From Caulobacteraceae bacterium PMMR1 (GTDB lineage Bacteria; Pseudomonadota; Alphaproteobacteria; Caulobacterales; Caulobacteraceae), in assembly GCA_000733915.1 (NCBI GenBank), contig JPOM01000001.1:1054001-1118000 (forward strand): a stretch of DNA of 64,000 bases. Direction: 5' to 3'. Both the position numbers and the translations under genes were made by a program. The stretch's first letter is position 1, and each line of letters begins with the position of its first letter. This document shows, one piece after another, positions 25,293-32,818 of this stretch. Below the pieces are notes generated by a model, which saw only the letters and a program-made list of their open reading frames with translations, did not search any database and was not told the DNA's origin.

Positions 25293-25712
25293 ATGAAAAT
25301 TGTTGCCTATCTTCGAGGGTCGCTTGCCGACCCGCAGCTTTCCTCCAGGAGCCTATCCGCCCAGCGTCGTGCGATAGAGTCTTCGTCCGACCAGGGCGAC
25401 GAAATTATCGCCGAGTTCATCGACTTCGTTGAGCATGCGGAGCGACCGAATCTAGAGAGAGCGGTTGTGCTCTGTCAGGAGGCGGAAGCCGCACTCTACA
25501 TGGCCGAAGCCGCGGGGCTTCTAGGCGTTTTGGCGTGGACGAGCACAAGCTGGACTTCGGCTCAGAAGGCGGATGGTTTCGCATATGTCGAAGCGAGGCA
25601 GTTCCGGCCCGGCGTTTATGGCGCGACGCGCACCGCGGGGGGCGAGGCTCGGGTGAGACGGCCCAAGAGGGAGGCCGGCTGGCGGATGGGGTGGGATTCG
25701 AACCCACGGTAG
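25293..25712 (+). CDS. Serine-recombinase N-terminal-like protein, running into tRNA-Ser
   Basis: The first 80 residues (MKIVAYLRGS, LSAQRRAIES, GDEIIAEFIDFVEHAERPNLERAVVLC) follow the pattern of a resolvase N-terminal domain, including Tyr-x-Arg-x-Ser at residues 6-10. The later catalytic DRLxR segment is replaced by LYMAEAAGLLG. After about residue 90 the frame is unlike any recombinase and ends inside the antisense of tRNA-Ser as MGWDSNPR, a known artefact of reading through tRNA genes. It is most likely a truncated recombinase-like remnant. It starts 43 bases after the UDG-like gene and shares its low GC. Confidence 0.5.
   Translation: MKIVAYLRGSLADPQLSSRSLSAQRRAIESSSDQGDEIIAEFIDFVEHAERPNLERAVVLCQEAEAALYMAEAAGLLGVLAWTSTSWTSAQKADGFAYVEARQFRPGVYGATRTAGGEARVRRPKREAGWRMGWDSNPR
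25651..25686. repeat. Right copy of imperfect direct repeat, touching tRNA-Ser(TGA)
   Basis: Partner of the repeat at 24318-24353. It overlaps the encoded CCA and the last acceptor bases of tRNA-Ser(TGA), the usual position of an integrase attachment site. No integrase gene other than the resolvase-like fragment is present between the copies. Confidence 0.45.
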
Positions 25713-25769
25713 GCTCGCACCTACGGCGGTTTTCAAGACCGCTGCCTTAAACCACTCGGCCACCCATCC
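25680..25769 (-). tRNA. tRNA-Ser (anticodon TGA)
   Basis: A class II tRNA on the minus strand: acceptor GGATGGG pairing with CCCATCC, anticodon loop CTTGAAA, long variable arm GTAGGTGCGAGCCTAC, and T-arm GGTTCGAATCC. Encoded CCA. 90 bases. Together with the tRNA-Ser(GGA) 1.6 kb away it brackets the low-GC segment. Confidence 0.94.
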
Positions 25770-25879
25770 GGACCGGACGCCCCAAAGCGAGGCGCCCCAA
25801 AGCGACGCGCGCCGCGCGAGCGCCGCCGGCGCGTGCGCGCCCGGCGACCGCGTGCCATAGGCGGGCCGGAGCGGCAAGC

Positions 25880-26704
25880 TCAGGCCGGGGCTTGCGCCTT
25901 CGAGCCCGGGTGGCCGCCGGGACGCTGGGGCAGGATCAGGATCAGGCCCACGATCACCACCGCCAGGATCAGCGAGGCCATGGGCCGGCTGACGTCCAGC
26001 CCGCCTTGCGCGTGCGGCTTGTCGAAGAAGTCGCCCACCGTCGCGCCGAGCGGCCGGGTCAGGATGAAGGCCGCCCAGAACAGCACCACCCGGCTTGTCT
26101 TGGTGAAGGCGTAGAGCGCGGCGAGCACCGCCAGCCCGGCCCCGAACACCAGTGCGCCGCCGGAGTAGCCCAGGCCGCCATCCGCCGCCCAATCGCCGAG
26201 CGCGGTGCCGAGCGTCTGGGAGAAGGTGATGGTGATCCAGTAGAAGATCTCCTGGCGGGGGCTGGTGATGTCGTTCACGTCCACGCTGCCCAGGGTGCGG
26301 CGCCAGACGAACAGCGACAGCAGCACGCACGCCAGCAGCAGCAGCGCGCCGCCAGGATAGCCGATGCCGAGCGAGCGGTCGGCGAAGTCGGCCAACGTCG
26401 TCCCCAGGGTGGTGGAGGCCACGATGGTCGCCCAGTAGAGCCAGGGATTGAACCGCCGCGCCCGGATTTGCAGGGCCGCCAGCACGATCAGGGCGACGCC
26501 GAAGATGGCGGTCCCCACCAGATAGCCGTTCACGCCCGACTGCCCCGCCGCGCCGGTAGTCTCGCCCAGCCAGCTCATCGAGACGGTGTCGCCGCCGGTC
26601 TCGCCCAGGGTCGTGGCCAGGATCTTGATGATCCAGAAGCCCAGGGTGACGGCCGGAACCTTGCTCACGAGATCTCGCACCGTGCGGTCCTGGTCGGCGG
26701 TCAT
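25880..26704 (-). CDS. COG4705-like membrane protein with fourfold internal repeat
   Basis: A roughly 274-residue inner-membrane protein of unknown function. A unit close to (F/Y)W-x7-9-TLG-x3-GD appears four times: FWIIKILATTLGETGGD, YWATIVASTTLGTTLAD, YWITITFSQTLGTALGD and FWAAFILTRPLGATVGD. Units two and three continue into GxGYxGGALxxxA hydrophobic segments. Eight or so membrane helices can be drawn, each repeat contributing a conserved acidic residue in the membrane, which suggests ion or metal movement. This matches the COG4705 membrane family as I know it. The ATG at 26704 has GAGG upstream; another start lies 15 bases earlier. Confidence 0.75.
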   Translation of the reverse strand: MTADQDRTVRDLVSKVPAVTLGFWIIKILATTLGETGGDTVSMSWLGETTGAAGQSGVNGYLVGTAIFGVALIVLAALQIRARRFNPWLYWATIVASTTLGTTLADFADRSLGIGYPGGALLLLACVLLSLFVWRRTLGSVDVNDITSPRQEIFYWITITFSQTLGTALGDWAADGGLGYSGGALVFGAGLAVLAALYAFTKTSRVVLFWAAFILTRPLGATVGDFFDKPHAQGGLDVSRPMASLILAVVIVGLILILPQRPGGHPGSKAQAPA

Positions 26705-26862
26705 GCTGGAGGCCCTCATTTGCGACGCAACGCGTGACGACGGGGATCGGCTTCAGACGCGTCCGACCCTAGTTGCGAACTACTCGCAGCTGTAACATTC
26801 GGCAAGCCTGTGCGCTACGGCGGGGGCGTTCCGGGTCGCGCCTTGGGCCGACGCCTGCGCTC

Positions 26863-27816
26863 TCAGGCCGCCTTGGCCAAGGGCGGGGCCATGCGCGCCT
26901 CGTGCAGGGTGCGGCCTTCGTAGTCGACGAAAGCGATGCTGAGGCCCGAGCGGTCCAGCGCATAAGCGGTGAAACCCGAGACGCCCTGATAGAAGCGCGA
27001 GCCCTCCGTCGCGGCCGAGACCCGCACCTTGGAGCCCGCGCCCGTGCAGACGAAGGTCATGCCGTCGCGCTCGATGTGCTGCAGGTCGTGGTCGTGGCCG
27101 TTGACGTAGAGCGGCACGCCATGTCGCTTCAGGAGCGGCAGCACGTGGGCCACAAGTTCGGCCGTGTCGCCGTGCTCGCCCCCGGTGTAGACCGGGTGGT
27201 GGCCGATCACGATCTTCCAGTCGGCCTTGGACGCCGCCAGCGCCGCATCGAGCCACTTCAGCTGCGCGGTCACGTCCTGGTCGGCGACGCGCGTCTTGGC
27301 TTCCCCGCCCTCCCAATAGCGGCGCACCATCGGCGAGGTGTCGGTCACGAAGAGGTCAAGCGTGGTCCCGTCCGGCGCGCGCTCCGACACGACGAAGTAG
27401 CGGTCCGGCATGCGCCAGCGCTTGGAGACGCGGCTGTAGGCGATCTGGGCCTCCGGCCGACCGTGATAGTCGTGGTTGCCGAGCGCCACGCGCCAGGGGA
27501 CCTGCAGCGAGGGCGCAGTATAGACGTCTTCGAAGGAGGTCCGCCACTTGGGATCGTCGACGCTCTGGACGCCGTCGTCGTAGAAGTTGTCGCCGACGGA
27601 GAACACGAAGCGGGCGCCGAGCGCGCTCGCGGTCACGCCCATCTGCCGGGCCACGTCGGACTGATGGTAAGCCCCGTCCCGGCCCCAATCGCCGACACCC
27701 AGGAAGGTCAGGGCGCTGGACGGGGCGGCGAGGGCGCGGGCGGGCCCTGAAAGCGCCAGCCCCGCGGCGGCGGCGGCCTCCAGCCAGCGGCGGCGGGTGA
27801 TCTCCAGGTCGCTCAT
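26863..27816 (-). CDS. Tat-exported metallophosphoesterase, purple-acid-phosphatase-like
   Basis: A 317-residue secreted phosphatase. The N-terminus has a twin-arginine type signal (ITRRRWLEAAAAAGLALSG) ending near residue 31. The dimetal motifs are all present: GDWG (D43), GDNFYDDG (D76), GNHDYHG (N114-H115), GHHPVYTG (205-212) and NGHDHD (239-244). The layout is that of tartrate-resistant acid phosphatase, with an aromatic Y79 in the FYDDG motif as in purple enzymes. It starts 214 bases from a divergent TonB receptor, suggesting phosphate-ester scavenging coupled with uptake; this is inference. No clear Pho box was found. Confidence 0.9.
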   Translation of the reverse strand: MSDLEITRRRWLEAAAAAGLALSGPARALAAPSSALTFLGVGDWGRDGAYHQSDVARQMGVTASALGARFVFSVGDNFYDDGVQSVDDPKWRTSFEDVYTAPSLQVPWRVALGNHDYHGRPEAQIAYSRVSKRWRMPDRYFVVSERAPDGTTLDLFVTDTSPMVRRYWEGGEAKTRVADQDVTAQLKWLDAALAASKADWKIVIGHHPVYTGGEHGDTAELVAHVLPLLKRHGVPLYVNGHDHDLQHIERDGMTFVCTGAGSKVRVSAATEGSRFYQGVSGFTAYALDRSGLSIAFVDYEGRTLHEARMAPPLAKAA

Positions 27817-28029
27817 GCCCCTCTCCCGAAAACGGCTGCGAGAGAGGAGATCGAAGCGGCGGCTCAAGGCAAGCGCTAGTTGCCGCCGATGCCTGGAAAA
27901 ACGCCGGGCCTTTCCGGGCGGCAAGGCTCGTCAAGGTCGCTTTGCGATGCTGGCATGAAACCGTGTTTGAGGGGCGTCACAAGGGCCCTGGTCCGGGCGG
28001 GGAGCGTCCGGTCGCGCCTGAGGGTTCCC

Positions 28030-30633
28030 ATGACGTCCATCCGCCTGCCGTCCGTCCTGCTGTCGGGCGCGAGCCTGCTCGCCCTCGCCACGCCCGCCTT
28101 CGCCCAGAGCGCGCCGGCCGATCAGGGCACGGCCGTCTCCGGCGTCACGGTCACCGCGGCCCCCCGCCAGGAGGTGATCGCCCGCCAGCGGCAGTTCGAG
28201 GCGCCGAACCTCGTGAACGTGCAGTCGGCGGAGACCATCGAGAAGTATCCCGACTTCAACGCTGCGGAGGCGCTGGGCCGCATCCCCGGCATCTCCATCT
28301 CCACCGACACGGGCGAAGGCCGCTTCGTCAACATCCGGGGCATCGACGGCAACCTGGCCGGCGCGACCTTCGGGGGCGTGGTGCTGCTGAACACCAACCC
28401 GGGCGGCACCTACTTCGGCGGCGGCGGCCGCGCGGTGGAGTACGACACCATCCCCACCGGCTCCATCGACGGGATCGTGGTCACCAAGACCACCCTGCCG
28501 GACCACGAGGCGGAGGGCCTGGGCGGCACGGTGGAGCTGACGCCGCGCACGGCGCGCAACATCCGCAAGCCCTTCTTCGACGGCGCCCTGGGCTGGGGCT
28601 ATGAGACGGCCCACGATCACACCGGGCCTTTCAACATTGACGCCGCGGCCGGCGCCCGCTTCGGCTTCGCCGACGGGCGCATGACCGTGGAAGGCGACGG
28701 TCACACGCAGCCCGTTCGCGCGGGCTGGCTCTCCAACCCGACGCCCTTCTCCTTCGTGCTGACCGCGTCCGAGCGCGAAGACCGCCGCGGCTTTGACGAC
28801 ATCGAAGGCGATTACAACGACCCGACCTCGGACCATAGCTTCGACAACATCCAGCTTCGTCGCTACGACTATCACCGCCGCCGGTTCGGCTATGGCGGCG
28901 AGTTCGACTTCAAGCCGAACGACGATCATAGCTACTACCTACGGGCCAACGTGGCCGGCTACCGGGAATCCGTCCAGAAGAACCAGCTCCGGTACAATTT
29001 CTCCGGAACGACGCCCGACGGCAGCGGCGGCTTCATCGCCACGGCTTCGCCCTTGCTGCGCGGCACCGACGAGCAGGAGACGCACCGCAACCAAGTCTAT
29101 GTCATCGGGGGCGAGGACCATTTCGGTCAGACGATCCTCGACTACCGCGCCTCCTACAGCCGCGCGACGTTTGCGGTCGGATATAACTACACGACCACCT
29201 TCAAGGGACCGCAGATCGCCGGGTTCAGGTACAACAACTCGGCCAACGACGGCGATAAACCGAGCTTGATCGGCAACGACGCCGTAATCAACAACCCGGC
29301 CAACTGGAGCCCGCTGACCTCGGTCGGCAACAGCTCGGAGTTCGACACCGACCAGGAATACGCCTACGCGGCGAACCTGCAGTTCCCGGTGCGGTTCATC
29401 AACGACAGCGACCGGGTCAAGGTCGGGGTGCAGGCGCGGCTGCGCGACAAGGACGTGAACCCCTACCGATACACCTCGAGCATTACGCCGCTGAGCCTGG
29501 TGAACGCGTCCACCCCGGCGATTACGGACTTCTACGGCCGCTACACCAACGGTCCCACGATCGGCGAGGGCCAGGTCCGCGCGGCCTATGCCGCGGGCGT
29601 GGTCAAGGGCGGCCTCGACGAGCGCGGGGTGATCCGGGCGGAAGAGAACATCTATGCGGCCTACGCCCAGTACCAGACGACCGTGGGCAAGTGGGGCGTG
29701 CTGGCCGGCGCCCGCCTCGAGACAACGGACGCCAAATACGGCGCCTTCAGCGACGTGACCGGCGGCCTCGTGAACCAGAAGACCGACTACACCAACGTCT
29801 TTCCGACCGTACAGCTCCGCTACCAGGTGAACCCCAACGTCCTGATCCGCGCGACCTACTCGACGGGCCTGGCTCGGCCGGGCTTCAACCAGGTCGCGGC
29901 GGCCACGAGCATCGACACCAGCAACCTGGTCATCAGCCAGGGCAATCCGAACCTGAAGCCGACCTACGGGCAGAACTTCGACCTGTCGTTGGAGTGGTAC
30001 CTGCCCCGCGGGGGCATCCTACAGATCGGCGCCTTCGACAAGGAGTTCGACGACTATGTCGTGGCGCGCCGCAGCATCGTGAACAGCGATCCGCGCATCC
30101 CGGGCGAAACCGGCATCCAGATCGTGTCCTTCGCCAACGTGCAGGACGCCTGGGCGCGGGGCCTGGAGGGGGCCTACCACCAGCAGTTCAGCTGGCTTCC
30201 GGGCCTCTGGAAGGGCTTCGGTGTAGACGCCAACCTGACCCTGGTCGACTCGGAGATTTTGGAATACGACGCGGCGACTTCATCAAGCGGCAAGAACGAG
30301 AAGGGGCTGCTGCCAGGGACCTCCCGCTTGACCTGGAACCTGGCCGGCTTCTATGAGGCGAATGGTTTTCAGCTCCGTATTGCCGGCGAATACGTCAGCA
30401 AGGAGCTGTTCTCCTTGGGCGGAACGAAGGCGCTCGATACGATTCAGGACAACCGGCTGACGGTCGATTTCACGTCGAGCTACCGCCTGACCCCGAACGC
30501 GACGGTCTACTTCAACGCCAAGAACCTGACCAACGAGCCGCTGCGATTCTACTACGGGCAGGGAGCCAGCTTCCCCATCCAGCGCGAATACTATGAGCAG
30601 ACCTATGAGGCGGGGGTGCGTGTGCACTTCTGA
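28030..30633 (+). CDS. TonB-dependent receptor (TIGR01782 type)
   Basis: An 867-residue outer-membrane receptor. The signal peptide ends at about residue 25 (ATPAFAQ). The TonB-box-like VSGVTVTAAP is near residue 37. The plug shows EKYPDFNAAEALGRIPGISISTDTGEGRFVNIRGIDGNL, the hallmark of the large Caulobacter/Xanthomonas receptor family, then the barrel with ATYSTGLARPGFNQ and a terminal aromatic in VRVHF. The ATG at 28030 starts the signal peptide; the upstream open frame is non-coding. It is divergent from the metallophosphoesterase and followed 97 bases later by a secreted beta-propeller. Such neighbours often process the ligand; the substrate is unknown. Confidence 0.93.
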   Translation: MTSIRLPSVLLSGASLLALATPAFAQSAPADQGTAVSGVTVTAAPRQEVIARQRQFEAPNLVNVQSAETIEKYPDFNAAEALGRIPGISISTDTGEGRFVNIRGIDGNLAGATFGGVVLLNTNPGGTYFGGGGRAVEYDTIPTGSIDGIVVTKTTLPDHEAEGLGGTVELTPRTARNIRKPFFDGALGWGYETAHDHTGPFNIDAAAGARFGFADGRMTVEGDGHTQPVRAGWLSNPTPFSFVLTASEREDRRGFDDIEGDYNDPTSDHSFDNIQLRRYDYHRRRFGYGGEFDFKPNDDHSYYLRANVAGYRESVQKNQLRYNFSGTTPDGSGGFIATASPLLRGTDEQETHRNQVYVIGGEDHFGQTILDYRASYSRATFAVGYNYTTTFKGPQIAGFRYNNSANDGDKPSLIGNDAVINNPANWSPLTSVGNSSEFDTDQEYAYAANLQFPVRFINDSDRVKVGVQARLRDKDVNPYRYTSSITPLSLVNASTPAITDFYGRYTNGPTIGEGQVRAAYAAGVVKGGLDERGVIRAEENIYAAYAQYQTTVGKWGVLAGARLETTDAKYGAFSDVTGGLVNQKTDYTNVFPTVQLRYQVNPNVLIRATYSTGLARPGFNQVAAATSIDTSNLVISQGNPNLKPTYGQNFDLSLEWYLPRGGILQIGAFDKEFDDYVVARRSIVNSDPRIPGETGIQIVSFANVQDAWARGLEGAYHQQFSWLPGLWKGFGVDANLTLVDSEILEYDAATSSSGKNEKGLLPGTSRLTWNLAGFYEANGFQLRIAGEYVSKELFSLGGTKALDTIQDNRLTVDFTSSYRLTPNATVYFNAKNLTNEPLRFYYGQGASFPIQREYYEQTYEAGVRVHF

Positions 30634-30730
30634 GCCTGCGGCTCAAGGCGCTTGCCTGATCGTCTGAAGCCGTATTCTGTGCGCCGCCGCCGTGCGGCGC
30701 ACGTCCTCTTCTCATCGGAGTCCTCCAGCC

Positions 30731-31731
30731 ATGCGTCGCCTGATCCTTGCCGCCGCCTCCCTGCTCGCCCTCGCCGGCGCCGCTGACGCCAAGGCGCCCG
30801 CCTATGCCGTGACCGGCAAGCTCGCCCTGCCGGACGGGGGCTGGGACCTCGCGAGCTTCGATCCCGCGATGCGGCGGGTCTATATCGCCCGCAGCGACGC
30901 GATCACGGCCATCGACGTCGACACCGGCCAGGTCACCGGTAAGCTGGCGCGCGCGTACGGCGGTCACGCGGCGGTGGCGATCAACGGCGGCCGCGAGGTC
31001 ATGGTCACCAGCGGCAGGTCCAACACCGCCGACGTGTTCGACGCCAAGACCGGGGCGGCGATCGCCTCCATCAAGGTGGGCGAAAAGCCCGACGCCGCCA
31101 TGCTCGACGCCGCGACTGGCCTTGCCGTGGTCATGAACGCCGAGAGCGGCGATCTCAGCCTCATCGACCCCGCTGCGCACGCGGTGGTGGCGACGATCCC
31201 CGTGGGCGGCTCGCTCGAGCTCGGCGCCTCGGACGGGACAGGCCGCATCTTCGTCAACGTCGAGGACAAGAACGAGGTCGTCGCCGTGGACCTGAAGGCG
31301 CGCAAGGTTCTGCGCCACTACGCGCTGGCGGGCTGCGACGGCCCGACGGGCGTGGCGTGGCTGGCGGTGTCGCGCCGGGTCCTCTCCGCCTGCGCCAACG
31401 GCGTCGCCGCGATCACCGACCCGGAGACGAGCAAGGTGCAGACCCTGCCGATCGGCCAGGGCCCGGACACGGCCCTCTATGACGCCGGGCGCAAGCTCGC
31501 CTTCGTGCCGACGCGCAGCGGCGAGCTCGACATCTTCGCCGACGACGCCGCAGGCGTGACCCATGTGGGCAAGGTCGCCACTCAGCGCGGCGCCCGCACC
31601 GGCGCGCTCGACCCCAAGACCGGGCGCCTCTACTTGCCCGCCGCCGACTACGCCGCCCCCGCCGCCCCGGCGGCCGGCCGCAAGCGGTCCCAGGCTCGGT
31701 GGTCGCGGTGGTGGTCAGTCCGGCCGGCTGA
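30731..31731 (+). CDS. Secreted YncE-like beta-propeller protein with 3' frameshift
   Basis: Signal peptide [20 protein letters not shown], then a seven-bladed propeller of about 40-residue repeats (VYIARSDAITAIDVDTGQVTGKL, VMVTSGRSNTADVFDAKTGAAIASI, AVVMNAESGDLSLIDPAAHAVVATI). The open frame itself runs to 32005, antisense to galU, with arginine-rich nonsense from about residue 318. Shifting one base near 31685 gives AVPGSVVAVVVSPAG and a stop at 31729-31731, a natural ending. The gene therefore appears to have lost one base near its 3' end. Most of the propeller is intact, so some function may remain. It may act with the preceding receptor. Confidence 0.75.
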
Positions 31732-31763
31732 CCTCGACGCCGGAGAAGCGCCACGTCGGGGCG

Positions 31764-31795
31764 GGACAGGGCAGGCCAGGGTCGGACAGGGCAGG
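31764..31795. repeat. Short direct repeat downstream of the propeller gene
   Basis: Two copies of ggacagggcagg with a 20-base period (31764-31775 and 31784-31795) lie in the gap between the propeller gene and galU. Confidence 0.5.
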
Positions 31796-31828
31796 GCGGG
31801 CGGCGCTCGGCGCCGGCTCAGCCCGCCC
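31794..31828. terminator. GC-rich hairpin between convergent propeller gene and galU
   Basis: The 8-base arms GGGCGGGC and GCCCGCCC enclose a smaller GGCGC/GCGCC stem. The structure overlaps the last codons of galU and has no U-run, so it is only a possible terminator. Confidence 0.35.
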
Positions 31829-32696
31829 GCGCCATCTCCTCCGCCACCATGGAGCGCACGGCGGCCTGCAGGTCGGGGCGCTTCAGCGACAGGGCGAGGT
31901 TGGCGCGCAACCAGCCGAGGCGGTCGCCGCAGTCATAGCTGCGCCCCTCGTAGTCGTAGGCGTGGAAGTCCTGCTGCTGCATCAGCCGCGCCATGGCGTC
32001 GGTGAGCTGGATCTCGTTGCCCGCCCCGCGCTCCTGCGCGCTCAGGATGGGGAAGATCTCTGGCTGCAGGATGTATCGGCCGAGCACCGACAGGTTGGAA
32101 GGCGCGCTGCCCTGGGGCGGCTTCTCCACCATGCCCGACATCTGGATCAGGCGGCCGTTCCGGCTCTTCGGCGTCACGATGCCGTACTTGTGGGTCTCGC
32201 TCTCGGGCACCTGCTCGACGACGACGATGTTGCCGCCGACGTGCTCATAGGCCTTCACGGCCTGGGCCAGGCACGAGGGCTCCGCGTCCACGATCACGTC
32301 GGGCAACAGCACGGCGAAGGGCTCCTCGCCCACGACGTCGCGCGCGCACCAGACGGCGTGGCCCAGGCCATGCGGCGCCATCTGGCGGACGTAGGAGACC
32401 TCGCCCTCCTTCGGCAGGGCGCTCACGATCTGTTCGAGAAGCTCCGTCTTTCCCTTCTCCTTCAGGGTCAGCTCGAGCTCGATCTGGTGGTCGAAATAGT
32501 CCTCCATGGCCGTCTTGCCTCGGCCGGTGACGAGGATGAAGTGCTCGATCCCCGCGGCGCGCGCCTCCTCCAGCACCCAGGCGATGAGCGGGCGGTCCAC
32601 GACCGGCAGCATCTCCTTGGCCACCGTCTTGGCGGCGGGCAGCATGCGGGTGCCGAGCCCCGCAACGGGGAACACGGCCTTGCGGATCGGCTTCAT
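31818..32696 (-). CDS. galU: UTP-glucose-1-phosphate uridylyltransferase
   Basis: Makes UDP-glucose from UTP and glucose-1-phosphate for polysaccharide and glycan synthesis. The nucleotidyltransferase signature is KAVFPVAGLGTRMLPAAKTVAKEMLPVVDRPLI, with catalytic Lys in EML-proximal loops, then HFILVTGRGK, PEGEVSYVRQ-like segments, AVLLPDVIVD and EIQLTDAMARL near the C-terminus. 292 residues, typical. It is followed upstream on the same strand by glmS, 122 bases away. The two supply activated sugars for the envelope, together with glmM and glmU in this window. Confidence 0.95.
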   Translation of the reverse strand: MKPIRKAVFPVAGLGTRMLPAAKTVAKEMLPVVDRPLIAWVLEEARAAGIEHFILVTGRGKTAMEDYFDHQIELELTLKEKGKTELLEQIVSALPKEGEVSYVRQMAPHGLGHAVWCARDVVGEEPFAVLLPDVIVDAEPSCLAQAVKAYEHVGGNIVVVEQVPESETHKYGIVTPKSRNGRLIQMSGMVEKPPQGSAPSNLSVLGRYILQPEIFPILSAQERGAGNEIQLTDAMARLMQQQDFHAYDYEGRSYDCGDRLGWLRANLALSLKRPDLQAAVRSMVAEEMARAG

Positions 32697-32818
32697 CGGA
32701 ACTCCGGTAGGATCGCTGGAAACTGGGAACGCGGGTCGGAACGCCTGGCCAGCTCCCGCCCGCCAAGCTTAAGCGCGCGTCCCGGCGGGCTGTTCCGGGC
32801 TCGCTCACGCCTGCGCCG

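Noticed and set aside
25628-25712. Conserved-looking C-terminus MGWDSNPR
   Set aside because: It is the antisense of tRNA-Ser, a frequent annotation artefact, not a protein motif.
27817-28029. Pho box between the phosphatase and the TonB receptor
   Set aside because: GCGTCAC near 27980 gives only one plausible half-site; the second repeat is too poor to call.
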